From CAIYOL01 sp964494805 (GTDB taxonomy: Bacteria; Planctomycetota; Phycisphaerae; Sedimentisphaerales; Anaerobacaceae), in NCBI GenBank assembly GCA_964494805.1, contig CAZBST010000003.1, positions 62,001 to 126,000 on the forward strand: a stretch of DNA of 64,000 nucleotides. Reading direction: 5' to 3'. Made by a program: the position numbers and the translations under genes. The notes below the pieces were generated by a model. It was not told the origin of the DNA, made no database searches, and worked only from the letters and a program-made list of their open reading frames with translations. How positions within the stretch are numbered: the first letter of the stretch is position 1; every line of letters starts with the position of its first letter. Positions 51,144 through 59,028 of the stretch are shown here, piece by piece.

Positions 51144-51851
51144 TTATTTTTTCCTTCGAATCAGACTCAAAGCGCCAAGGCCAAGCAAAGCAACCGTTAC
51201 CGGTTCTGGAATCGGCGTCGTCGTCAGTTGAACTAAGTAGTCCTGACCGCTAGGTGCACTGGTTGCAACTAAATTGATTGCAAAATACGCCGTGTCACCG
51301 TTCAGCTCACTTAGCCAGGTATTAGCTGTAGCGGCCTGGTTGACGTTTGCAGCATGGAAACCTGTACCACTTGTAACATCCCAAGTGGGGTCAGTTTCGT
51401 AAATAATCTCCCATACGGCAGCGCCGAAGGCTTCAGCCAGTTGTTTAGTTGTATTATTTGGGTTGGTGACCCAGTTGGGGTCAAAATTTCTGCCCCAAAG
51501 CTCACGAATGTAGTTGGCTTTGGTAGTTTGCATAGGCGTGCCGAACTGAGCCGGCAGAGGCGCTTCTTCCAGGGGTATAACATCCTGCCAGCCATTATAT
51601 GGGCCCTGAACTAATTCTATACAGAGGCCCCAGTCAGGAACCAATGTGCCCCAATCGATACCGCCTGCGTTGGTCCACGAATAGATGCCAGTATAGTAGG
51701 TCCCACCATTAAGTCCGCCGCCCCAGAGTCTGCCTGTGTCAGAAAGAGCATTATTGTGATTCTGAATATTTACAGTGCCAAGAATCGTCGCACTTGCAGT
51801 CGAAGTTAGTACAATAGCGACCAAAACAACTGCTGCAATTAACCTTTTCAT
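51144..51851 (-). CDS. PEP-CTERM protein with thioester-domain-like pattern (2)
   Basis: 235-residue paralogue of the protein at 49473-50225. Signal peptide LIAAVVLVAIVLTSTASA, then a domain with WGLCIELVQGPYNG, KANYIRELWGRNF and LAEAFGAAVWEIIYETD, and a sorting tail IPEPVTVALLGLGALSLI-RRKK with Ile-Pro-Glu-Pro in place of Val-Pro-Glu-Pro. The Cys and the AxWEI(I/V)Y block are conserved between the two paralogues, but the Gln needed for an internal thioester is not evident. A promoter is visible upstream at 51967-51995. Confidence 0.84.
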   Translation of the reverse strand: MKRLIAAVVLVAIVLTSTASATILGTVNIQNHNNALSDTGRLWGGGLNGGTYYTGIYSWTNAGGIDWGTLVPDWGLCIELVQGPYNGWQDVIPLEEAPLPAQFGTPMQTTKANYIRELWGRNFDPNWVTNPNNTTKQLAEAFGAAVWEIIYETDPTWDVTSGTGFHAANVNQAATANTWLSELNGDTAYFAINLVATSAPSGQDYLVQLTTTPIPEPVTVALLGLGALSLIRRKK

Positions 51852-51966
51852 CTTCTTCTCCTCCTCTTCTATAAACGGAACCGGTGAAATTGCTGTGATA
51901 AAATATGAGGTGACTTAAAGCTATCTACCCCTCTAATTCTTCCAGCCCCAATTCTTCTATGATTGT

Positions 51967-51995
51967 ATTGTATTTGAAACGTTTTCGCGAGTCAA
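51967..51995 (-). promoter_or_regulatory. Promoter of the PEP-CTERM gene at 51144-51851
   Basis: On the minus strand TTGACT (51990-51995), a 17-bp spacer and TACAAT (51967-51972), about 115 bp upstream of the start codon. TTGACT-type -35 boxes also precede the genes starting at 52896 (TTGACTTTACTG) and 57915 (TTGACTTTATCA). The rest of 51852-52167 holds only a terminator. Confidence 0.6.
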
Positions 51996-52112
51996 GAAAT
52001 ATTTGTTCACATTCCATTTCTCTTTTGTTCGTCCTATAAAAGGTGCAATTCGGGTAAAAGTAAAAGGAAACGGTGCAGAAAAACTTTCATAATTATAGCC
52101 AAGCAGGAACAA

Positions 52113-52142
52113 AAAAAGCTGTGAATCGCTTCACAGCTTTTT
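52113..52142 (-). terminator. Rho-independent terminator of the PEP-CTERM gene at 52168
   Basis: A 13-bp perfect stem AAAAAGCTGTGAA/TTCACAGCTTTTT with a TCGC loop and T-runs on both sides, 26 bp after the stop codon. Confidence 0.85.
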
Positions 52143-52167
52143 GATTTTTAGTTGAGGTTTTTGCTGA

Positions 52168-52896
52168 TTAAATTTTGCGTTTTCTAATTAAAGCCAGCCC
52201 GCCCAGGCCGAGCAATAGTATTGACGCAGGCTCAGGTACCGCGGTGCCTGTTATTTCAAATTCACTAAGACCGGTCGCATGACCACCGGAGTTTACACTC
52301 AGACTCCACATAATCTGCATACTTGATACCTCACCAGCGATTTCTTTCTCGACGTATGCAGGCAGACCTCCGGGAAAACTGAAAGGATCCATTACATCCT
52401 CGAAAATATCCGTACCGTTGTACAGTGAGCGGCAAAGCTTGCCCGGGAACTCAACCGCGCTGACGGTCGTACCCTTTAAGCAACTTGCTGATGCGTAAAC
52501 ATTGGCTGTTACATCGGTAAGCGGGGCGAAAGTAAGCACATCTGAAGCAAACAGAAAGGTTGCAGGACCATCCTCGGATACTGCAGAAAATCCTAACTCT
52601 ATCACGGGGTCCCCTTTTACAGCGATCGACAAACCTTCAAGCGTTGCTGTGTGGGTTCCCAAATTAAACACATAACCGCTCGGGTAATCATCCGTTAAAT
52701 TCCAGGTGTACCTGATATCAGGATTAGCGTAGACATCGTCCCAGTCAATGTCGGTTACAAAAGTTTGCTCAACGGTGTCACTGCCGGATACCTGTAAGCC
52801 GACTTGTACATATTGGGCTCCCGCCACCATTGGACCGCATAAAAAGGCAACTGAAATGAAGACACCTGCGGTGATATAAGAACCTATTCTTCTCAT
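52168..52896 (-). CDS. PEP-CTERM surface protein
   Basis: 242-residue exported protein. Signal region AGVFISVAFLCGPMVAGA, then a beta-rich body without recognisable domain (QVGLQVSGSDTVEQTFVTDI, ASCLKGTTVSAVEFPGKLC) carrying two cysteines that may form a disulfide. The sorting signal is VPEPASILLLGLGGLALI followed by RKRKI. The 5' leader holds a nested hairpin (GTGGTG/CACCAC around GAAGG/CCTTC, 52952-52987), and it has its own terminator. Confidence 0.83.
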   Translation of the reverse strand: MRRIGSYITAGVFISVAFLCGPMVAGAQYVQVGLQVSGSDTVEQTFVTDIDWDDVYANPDIRYTWNLTDDYPSGYVFNLGTHTATLEGLSIAVKGDPVIELGFSAVSEDGPATFLFASDVLTFAPLTDVTANVYASASCLKGTTVSAVEFPGKLCRSLYNGTDIFEDVMDPFSFPGGLPAYVEKEIAGEVSSMQIMWSLSVNSGGHATGLSEFEITGTAVPEPASILLLGLGGLALIRKRKI

Positions 52897-52951
52897 CTCT
52901 CTACTCCTTCCTTTGCAAGGCTGAACTAAAATCCTCTTGCTAACAATTTTT

Positions 52952-52987
52952 GTGGTGGATGGAAGGTATGCCTTCTCTCTTCACCAC
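52952..52987 (-). promoter_or_regulatory. Leader hairpin of a PEP-CTERM gene
   Basis: Outer stem GTGGTG/CACCAC and inner stem GAAGG-TATG-CCTTC in the 5' untranslated region. A comparable leader hairpin (GTGGTA/TACCAC, about 57940-57961) precedes the gene at 57013-57915. They may stabilise mRNA or control translation. Confidence 0.4.
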
Positions 52988-53147
52988 CTCTTCCTTTAAT
53001 ATTATCTTAAACCGGGGGTAACAGTAAAGTCAACAGAAAAATTTAAAAAAAATGCATTTTTTTAAAAATTTCCCTGTTTTTATGTTACCTTGATTTTCGG
53101 GCTAAAAATTGACATTACTAGCCTGTAGTGGCTCTCGTATAACCCGC

Positions 53148-54947
53148 TCACTGCAGGGAAAGACTAAGAGTCCGGATGTCCTTGAAATTGATAATGCCAT
53201 CTTGATTAAAGTCACATAAGTCGTTATAAAGGTTAAATATCACCGGGTTTTGGCTGTTTAACTGGCCACCAAGAGCCAAGCTAAGTAGCCGAACATCCTT
53301 AAAGTTGACTAAGCCATCAAGGTTAGCATCGCCCAGCAGGGGTTTCCAAGCCGGCCCACCTGGCCCATACACGATTTGCATCAGTGGGTCGCCGATAACT
53401 ACCTCGGACCAGCTAAGAAACGGAATTGCCGTAAATGCTGCTTCCACAAAGGTCAGGTCGGCTTTACCGTCCCCATCGTTGTCTGCCAGAAGATTGTAGG
53501 ACAAATATAAATTATCAATGACAGCGGTCGACAGTGGTTCAAATGAATGACCTATTGCTCCGGCACCGCCTATTGTAATGAAATCGACTAATTTGCCCTG
53601 TGATACCGGCTGCGTATTACAATCTGAAAACATCGTTGCAGCATCGAGGCTTTCCAGAGACGTAAACACTGCTCCATTAACGAGATTGAACAAGGCTCCT
53701 CCGCCCGGCCCATCCTTGAGTAAATAATTGCTCGCGCTACCCTCATCACCATTACAGCCGAAAGTTGCTATGAGTATCACACCCTGCTCCGGCTCTCTCT
53801 GAGGATATGTACTCAGAAGTGCATCCAAATCAATCTGATTGGTTCTTGTTCCACTGCGGCGATCTAATAAGACACACAGGTCATACGCAGAATCCATCAA
53901 TCCTGTGTTTATATTATTGTAATTCACCGGGTCATCCGTCATTGCGGTAAAACCGGCGATATAATCGTCTTTTATTAAGGGATAAGGTGCATCCGGGGGT
54001 TGGGGGATATCGGGTTCGTATACCCAGTAGTTCGCAGAGGAGTTCAGGTTGAAAACGCGATTATTATCGAGGTCGCTGCCTGACGGAACATCGTCGAGCA
54101 CAGCTACCGCCTGTAGGGGATTGATGCCGTAACTCGTACTGGAGGCCCGTTTGGCTCTTTCCAATATTGCCCTAACTGCGAAAATCGCGCTCTGTCCCTG
54201 CTTTTTGGCACCGTCAAGGCGGCAGGTTAGATACATATCCCCGGCATTAAAATTACGGTTGATGGTTCCGAACCCAAATGGGCCTAATTCGCCCTCCATT
54301 TTAGCGGGTGGCCCACCAAAAGCAGCTGGAACGCTCCATACCATATTTTTAGTCCCGGGCACGAGCCGCTCAAAAAGGTCAAAGCTGCTGTAGCGATAAC
54401 CCTGATAGGGGTTAACCAGACGGTTATCCAATCCGAAGGGGTTACTGCCGTAATCGCCATACCAAAGTCCAGCAAGCTCCGATTCCACCGATGCTGCATT
54501 GATTTTGGAAGTATGACCAGATACAACAGAAGGATTGGAACCGTTGGGATAAATTGCGTCACCATAATTTGTATCTTCAATGCGGTAGGGCATTCCGGCG
54601 GTAGTGATAATTACCTTAACTGTGGTGATACGCTCCGGATGACCCGGGTCGGTCAGGTAATTGCGAACAGGTCCTGCAATTAAATTGTTGTATTCCTCTC
54701 GTGTGATTATCTCATTTGCAGATGTGCTTTGAGGCCCGCTGCAATCGGTTAAGCCGGATAGATACAAAACTTGAGATTCACTGATTTCCGGATGGTATTG
54801 ACGGTAGAGTTTGGCAATATAACGGCTTGTTGGGCTGTTCTGGTTTACAAGTATGACCACATCCTGCGGTCCCAATTGGCCGTAGGCGCAAGACGAAATT
54901 AACAACAGAATAGAGATGATAAGCCTTCCGCAACCCCCCTCCTGCAT
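53148..54947 (-). CDS. TIGR03790-like secreted protein with dockerin domain
   Basis: 599-residue exported protein. I chose ATG at 54947 (MQEGGCGRLIISILLLISSC) because GGAAGGGGG precedes it and the signal peptide follows directly. The body LGPQDVVILVNQNSPTSRYI, ITTAGMPYRI, GYRYSSFDLFERLVPG and TMFSDCNTQPVSQGKLVDFI resembles the TIGR03790 family of unknown function. The C-terminal ~65 residues form a type-I dockerin with two calcium-loop segments (DANLDGLVNFKDVRLLSLAL, DFNQDGIINFKDIRTLSLSL). It lies between PEP-CTERM genes. A cohesin partner would be needed for the dockerin; the neighbour at 55032-55757 is a candidate. Confidence 0.83.
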   Translation of the reverse strand: MQEGGCGRLIISILLLISSCAYGQLGPQDVVILVNQNSPTSRYIAKLYRQYHPEISESQVLYLSGLTDCSGPQSTSANEIITREEYNNLIAGPVRNYLTDPGHPERITTVKVIITTAGMPYRIEDTNYGDAIYPNGSNPSVVSGHTSKINAASVESELAGLWYGDYGSNPFGLDNRLVNPYQGYRYSSFDLFERLVPGTKNMVWSVPAAFGGPPAKMEGELGPFGFGTINRNFNAGDMYLTCRLDGAKKQGQSAIFAVRAILERAKRASSTSYGINPLQAVAVLDDVPSGSDLDNNRVFNLNSSANYWVYEPDIPQPPDAPYPLIKDDYIAGFTAMTDDPVNYNNINTGLMDSAYDLCVLLDRRSGTRTNQIDLDALLSTYPQREPEQGVILIATFGCNGDEGSASNYLLKDGPGGGALFNLVNGAVFTSLESLDAATMFSDCNTQPVSQGKLVDFITIGGAGAIGHSFEPLSTAVIDNLYLSYNLLADNDGDGKADLTFVEAAFTAIPFLSWSEVVIGDPLMQIVYGPGGPAWKPLLGDANLDGLVNFKDVRLLSLALGGQLNSQNPVIFNLYNDLCDFNQDGIINFKDIRTLSLSLQ

Positions 54948-55031
54948 CCCCCTTCCGATGAGTTTTCTCCTGTTCAGCAAATTTTTCCTCCTCCTGCTGA
55001 TAGAGGAAACTACCAACTCGGCGGTTAAATA

Positions 55032-55757
55032 TTATTTTCGGCGTCGCAGGGCGAACACCGAAGCAATCGCAAATAAAACCACCGTGGCAGGTTCTGGGAC
55101 AATTGTAAAGACATGGTCAGAGCCAGGTGCATAAAAATATGTGTCGCCGTATGCACTGGTGCTATCATTATCAAATTCAGTGCCATCGGTGAGGATGCCG
55201 AACCAACCGCCACCGCCGTCATTCATAATGGTATAGGCAGCCGATGTTGAAGGAGCACCAATCGCTCGAATAGTAAAGTTGCATATCTCGGAATAATTGA
55301 CGGGATTGTCGATATCATCGTCAACGCCGACGCCGGTTAGCGAAGGAGCACCAACCACAAGCTGGACTACAGCAACCCTTCGGACTTCTCCAGTGATTGG
55401 GGTGTTCAACGAGTCAGGATTATACGGTGGATAAGCAGGGTTGGGATTGGGTGCCAGGACATTCAGGGATACGATTTCAATCACATTGTTAGTATCGACG
55501 CTGAGGTCAAGCTGCCAGGTATCCAGGCCGTTGTCGGGTTTTTCTATACCGGCTGGCGTATATATCCACGCCCAGATGTGGCCCGTTGTCTGCTCGCCGG
55601 GTGAAAGGGCCGTCTTATCCGCAGTCATCTTGAAAACCAACGTGGGATCCACCAAATCAGCAGAAGAAACCGCATTAAGGAAAAGAAGCACAAACGTGGC
55701 GAAACAAATGAGCTTTAATTTGCTATTCATCACCACCGCCATTTTATTCCTCCTCAC
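55032..55757 (-). CDS. PEP-CTERM protein, possibly cohesin-like
   Basis: 241-residue exported protein with signal peptide (ICFATFVLLFLNAVSSA) and sorting tail VPEPATVVLFAIASVFAL-RRRK. The domain starts LVFKMTADKTALSPGEQTTG and continues GLDTWQLDLSVDTNNVIEIV and YSEICNFTIRAIGA. This order (a 'benefit of sequence' opening, an averaged beta-strand LDLSVD and a closing beta-strand) is compatible with a cohesin-type fold, but similarity is too weak to assert. If true it could hold dockerin-bearing proteins such as its downstream neighbour. The safe call is PEP-CTERM protein. The upstream DNA 55758-56035 is AT-rich, with a TTGATT-N17-TAATTT promoter candidate only. Confidence 0.8.
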   Translation of the reverse strand: MRRNKMAVVMNSKLKLICFATFVLLFLNAVSSADLVDPTLVFKMTADKTALSPGEQTTGHIWAWIYTPAGIEKPDNGLDTWQLDLSVDTNNVIEIVSLNVLAPNPNPAYPPYNPDSLNTPITGEVRRVAVVQLVVGAPSLTGVGVDDDIDNPVNYSEICNFTIRAIGAPSTSAAYTIMNDGGGGWFGILTDGTEFDNDSTSAYGDTYFYAPGSDHVFTIVPEPATVVLFAIASVFALRRRK

Positions 55758-56035
55758 GAGTCATTCTTAATATATGACCCTTAATCGCACTCAAAATCAA
55801 AACCGCAAAGCAATTTTTCCTCGATGGTTTAAAGCAAAGTTCCAGAGTCTGCACGGTATTTATGCAAATTACCATACAAAAAAATAAAAATCAAGGAGAA
55901 AACTCTTAAAATTTGCATTTTTTAGCTGAGATAAGCAACCTTTTCTTTAAAAGACGCTTTTTAGACCAAAAACGCATCATTAGTTTTGCTAATACCAATC
56001 AATAAAGGAGATTATTTTCGCCCAAGTTCTTATCG

Positions 56036-56923
56036 TCAACTCAAGCGTTTTCTTAACAGAACAAGTGTTCCGAGGCCAAGTAAAGCAATGGTGGCCGGCT
56101 CAGGCGATACGATTGTATCCAGATAGTCAATTGTTACCCCTAATGCTATATCAGAAGCTGCGGTTACTTGGGCCATCGTTAGACTGCCGGAGACGTGGGT
56201 AAAACCCGCAGCGATACATTGGTAAGGGTCTAAGGAACTTTCGTGAATATCCTGATACCACATTGTGTGATAGGCCATATATTCACATAAAAAACGGCCA
56301 GGGTCACCATTATAATCTACCCACGCATTGATACCTAACCCTGCCTGGTTTATTGTCTCGGCTATGGTATCAACCGGCAAGGTAGAATGACGGACATAAC
56401 GGCTTGGAACACTGCTATCAGGAGGTGAAGGGGAAGGGCTTCCGCTATATGAAGTGGTGTACCATCTGGGCGAGCCGGTACTTGGTAAGTTGCGGGCATT
56501 ATATTCAATCTCCCAAGGCCCGGCACCGTTTCCATAACTCAAAATTGCTACAGGGTTAATCTCAGCAGTGATACGCCAAAAGTCTTCTGAGGTATCTTGA
56601 TAATTTACTTCAAAGTCGCCGTTGCCCCGAGGATTGCTGCCTGTGCCGCCCGGAAATGTTGGGAAATACGCATAAATATCGTAGCCGCGACCTTGCCAGT
56701 TCTGGCCCTGCCAACCACTATAATATCCGAGAGATTCACGAAGCTGCTGGTCAGGACTGAATTTAACGAGCATTTCATTAGTTGGCGGCCAATAGCCGGT
56801 AAGCATTATGTTGTTAGTATACACAGCGAAGCAGGTGTTTGCCGTGGTAAAGAGTAAACCTGCTATAGCTAATTTCAGGGTTCCGTTCTCCAGAAATCTC
56901 TGTCCCCGCTGACTTATTTGCAT
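56036..56923 (-). CDS. PEP-CTERM protein with pyroglutamyl-peptidase-like (C15) domain
   Basis: 295-residue exported protein. After the signal region (LAIAGLLFTTANTCFA) comes MLTGYWPPTNEMLVKFS, then three blocks arranged as in pyroglutamyl peptidase I (family C15): WEIEYNARNL, which carries the candidate Glu; FLCEYMAYHTMWYQD, the candidate nucleophile Cys; and CIAAGFTHVSGSL, the candidate His. The tail is a PEP-CTERM signal SPEPATIALLGLGTLVLL followed by RKRLS. A surface-anchored C15-like enzyme could remove N-terminal pyroglutamate from extracellular peptides. Known C15 enzymes are cytosolic, so this would be unusual. The assignment rests on motif order, not on alignment. Confidence 0.78.
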   Translation of the reverse strand: MQISQRGQRFLENGTLKLAIAGLLFTTANTCFAVYTNNIMLTGYWPPTNEMLVKFSPDQQLRESLGYYSGWQGQNWQGRGYDIYAYFPTFPGGTGSNPRGNGDFEVNYQDTSEDFWRITAEINPVAILSYGNGAGPWEIEYNARNLPSTGSPRWYTTSYSGSPSPSPPDSSVPSRYVRHSTLPVDTIAETINQAGLGINAWVDYNGDPGRFLCEYMAYHTMWYQDIHESSLDPYQCIAAGFTHVSGSLTMAQVTAASDIALGVTIDYLDTIVSPEPATIALLGLGTLVLLRKRLS

Positions 56924-56939
56924 ACCAACAAGTTTTCCT

Positions 56940-56968
56940 CAAAAAAACAGGCAGCTGGTTGGCTGCCT
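56940..56968 (-). terminator. Rho-independent terminator of the PEP-CTERM gene at 57013
   Basis: AGGCAGC/GCTGCCT stem with a 6-nt loop, then GTTTTTTT on the minus strand, 45 bp after the stop. Confidence 0.75.
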
Positions 56969-57012
56969 TTAAAGTTTGTTACAAAGCAAAGACGTCAAAT
57001 AAGCAACCGGTT

Positions 57013-57915
57013 TTATTTTCTTTTAAACCTTATAAGGGTCGCTCCTAATGTCAGCAGTAACAGCGTTGCCGGCTCAGGGACACTGGCCAGACCAAAAATA
57101 TTCCAGTTCAATTCAGGAGCTACGCTATGGACCTGGGCCATACTTCCATCGCTCAAACTTAGACTGTAAAGCCACCTTGTGTTGTCCGTAAAGATTCCGC
57201 TAAGCAGCATCGGACCGCCAGCAGCGTCGTAATCCCAGGCAAGGCCTGCGATATTGGTCTGTGCGGCCGTAACTATCTTGCTGGCCGTGGCGGGATTTGT
57301 CAGATCAATCTGATAAATGTCATCGCCGCCTCCGAGAGATGCCGCAGCCAAGCTTATTCCGTCCAAAAGGAGAACAATATCTCCACCTGAGTAGCCAGTA
57401 GTAGCATCAATCTGCCCCACGTCAACGGCACTGGAATAATTACCTGACGCATCGAGATTAATCCTAATCAGGTGAGGATTGTTTTGGGTTGACCAACCAC
57501 CTTCGACGGCGTAAAGCGTTGTGTCATTAAGCGCCACTAAAGCGTTCATTTCCAAACAGCGGGGATTGATTCCGTGCCAAGCCTGGAGCACCTGCCCCGT
57601 AGCCGGGTCAAGACGGAAAAAGTCTTTGAAGTAGCTGCCGCCGCCTTTGTAATCGCTTCCAATACAATAGACACTTCCTCCCTGTGTGACCGCAATATCC
57701 GAATAATTTCGGCCTTTGTTGCAGCCATCCAGAGTCGTTGTGTAAAGTTTGGTTGTCGCCCATATCTCGGTATCAACTATAAAAACTTCCGATAGAGCAT
57801 CTGTGCTGCTCATATTTGAGGTTCCCGTCACTCCCCAAATAACAGTGGCATTGGTTGTGTTGACCAATGCCAGAATAAACCCTGCCACAATAAAGAACCC
57901 CGCTACTCTTCTCAT
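57013..57915 (-). CDS. PEP-CTERM protein with beta-propeller-like domain
   Basis: 300-residue exported protein. Signal peptide VAGFFIVAGFILALVNTTNA, then repeats of the kind GSVYCIGSDYKGGGSYFKDF, FRLDPATGQVLQAW, DDIYQIDLTNPATASKIV and GLAWDYDAAGGPML, which suggest beta-propeller blades. The tail is VPEPATLLLLTLGATLIR-FKRK. It has a GGAG ribosome site close to the start and a hairpin in the leader whose loop carries AAGGAG. It is the most upstream PEP-CTERM gene; the 286 bp before it (57916-58201) hold its promoter region and no gene. Ligand unknown. Confidence 0.83.
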   Translation of the reverse strand: MRRVAGFFIVAGFILALVNTTNATVIWGVTGTSNMSSTDALSEVFIVDTEIWATTKLYTTTLDGCNKGRNYSDIAVTQGGSVYCIGSDYKGGGSYFKDFFRLDPATGQVLQAWHGINPRCLEMNALVALNDTTLYAVEGGWSTQNNPHLIRINLDASGNYSSAVDVGQIDATTGYSGGDIVLLLDGISLAAASLGGGDDIYQIDLTNPATASKIVTAAQTNIAGLAWDYDAAGGPMLLSGIFTDNTRWLYSLSLSDGSMAQVHSVAPELNWNIFGLASVPEPATLLLLTLGATLIRFKRK

Positions 57916-58201
57916 CTCATCTCCTCTCTTTCTTGCGTGTGGTACTCCTTAAATACCACTTACTGCGCAAACGGCACATCTGAACCCTCTTTTCTTGCAA
58001 TGGGTTTAGATAGACCGCTCCTTCAATTTCTATATTTTCATTTTCTTCAGGTCTTTTGATAAAGTCAATAAAAAAATAGGAGTTTTGTAAGATTTTTTAT
58101 TTTTTGTGCTGAGACAGGCCATTTTCCCCCAAATAAGACCTTTCTGGTCAAAAAGCATTATTAGTTTTGCTAATATTTATTACTGGATGGGATTGTTCTG
58201 C

Positions 58202-58936
58202 CTACGTTTGTTCCGGGATTGGCAAGTTAAGTTCATTGAGGACCTTTTTCATATCCTCCCAGACCCTTCTGCGATTTTCCTGTGAATAGTTCCGCAAAAG
58301 GTATGCAGTATGATATGTCGGCATAACTTTTATTGGTGGCCTGCCGAGGCCTGCGTAGTACTCATGGAATTGACCTCGCAGTTGGCCGATTGCCTTGTTG
58401 GTATTCAACAGTGTTCTTGCCGCGGGAGCACCCAAGGCCACTATAATCTCTGGCCCTATTATCTCAAGCTGCCTTTGAAGATATGGAAAACAATTTATTA
58501 TTTCATCTGCGCGTGGGTCGCGATTGCCCGGAGGTCTGCACTTTATGATATTGCATATGAAAACATCGCTTCGCTTTAATCCGCATGCTTCAATTACTTT
58601 GTCTAATAGTTGTCCGGCCCTTCCGACGAAGGGTCTGCCTTGTGCATCTTCGTCAGCGCCGGGTCCTTCACCTACGAAGACTATGCGTGCCTTTGGATTG
58701 CCTTCGCCCGGCACCGCATTTGTCCGAATTGAACCTAAGTCGCATTTGCGGCACTGCCGGGTTTCATCGGCGATTTTTTCAAGCTCTGCGGCTGCATTAG
58801 CAGAGGCTGCGCCATCTTGTTGCTGCGGTTTTGGTTCCGAAGTTTTGGCCTTGGTTGTAAATCCGCCTGTAAAAAAATTCTCCATCTCCAGGTGCTGCCG
58901 GGCGGCTTTAGTTATATCTGTGTCTTTTTCCATCAT
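58202..58936 (-). CDS. udgA: Family 4 uracil-DNA glycosylase
   Basis: 244-residue iron-sulfur uracil-DNA glycosylase that removes uracil from DNA. I chose ATG at 58936 (MMEKDTDITKAARQHLEMEN) because an upstream in-frame ATG at 58999 lies inside the terminator of the preceding gene. Four cluster cysteines fit family 4 (C-x2-C in CRKCDLG, one in NIIKCRPP and one 15 residues later in IINCFPYL). The active-site motif is FVGEGPGADEDAQGRPFVGR. The C-terminal motif reads PTYHTAYLLRN, where HPAYLLR is usual. A Gln/Ala-rich linker separates a short N-terminal extension. It is transcribed after a terminator, so it needs its own promoter. Confidence 0.93.
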   Translation of the reverse strand: MMEKDTDITKAARQHLEMENFFTGGFTTKAKTSEPKPQQQDGAASANAAAELEKIADETRQCRKCDLGSIRTNAVPGEGNPKARIVFVGEGPGADEDAQGRPFVGRAGQLLDKVIEACGLKRSDVFICNIIKCRPPGNRDPRADEIINCFPYLQRQLEIIGPEIIVALGAPAARTLLNTNKAIGQLRGQFHEYYAGLGRPPIKVMPTYHTAYLLRNYSQENRRRVWEDMKKVLNELNLPIPEQT

Positions 58937-58971
58937 GGAAAATTGTAACGTTATTTTTGGAGTTATGCAAT

Positions 58972-59005
58972 AAAAAAGGATGCCTCTGAATGAAGGCATC
59001 CTTTT
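58972..59005 (-). terminator. Rho-independent terminator of the glutamate-synthase-like gene
   Basis: A 12-bp perfect stem AAAAGGATGCCT/AGGCATCCTTTT with an 8-nt loop and a T-run on the minus strand, 24 bp after the stop at 59029. Confidence 0.88.
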
Positions 59006-59028
59006 GAGTTCGACATCGATAAAACAAT

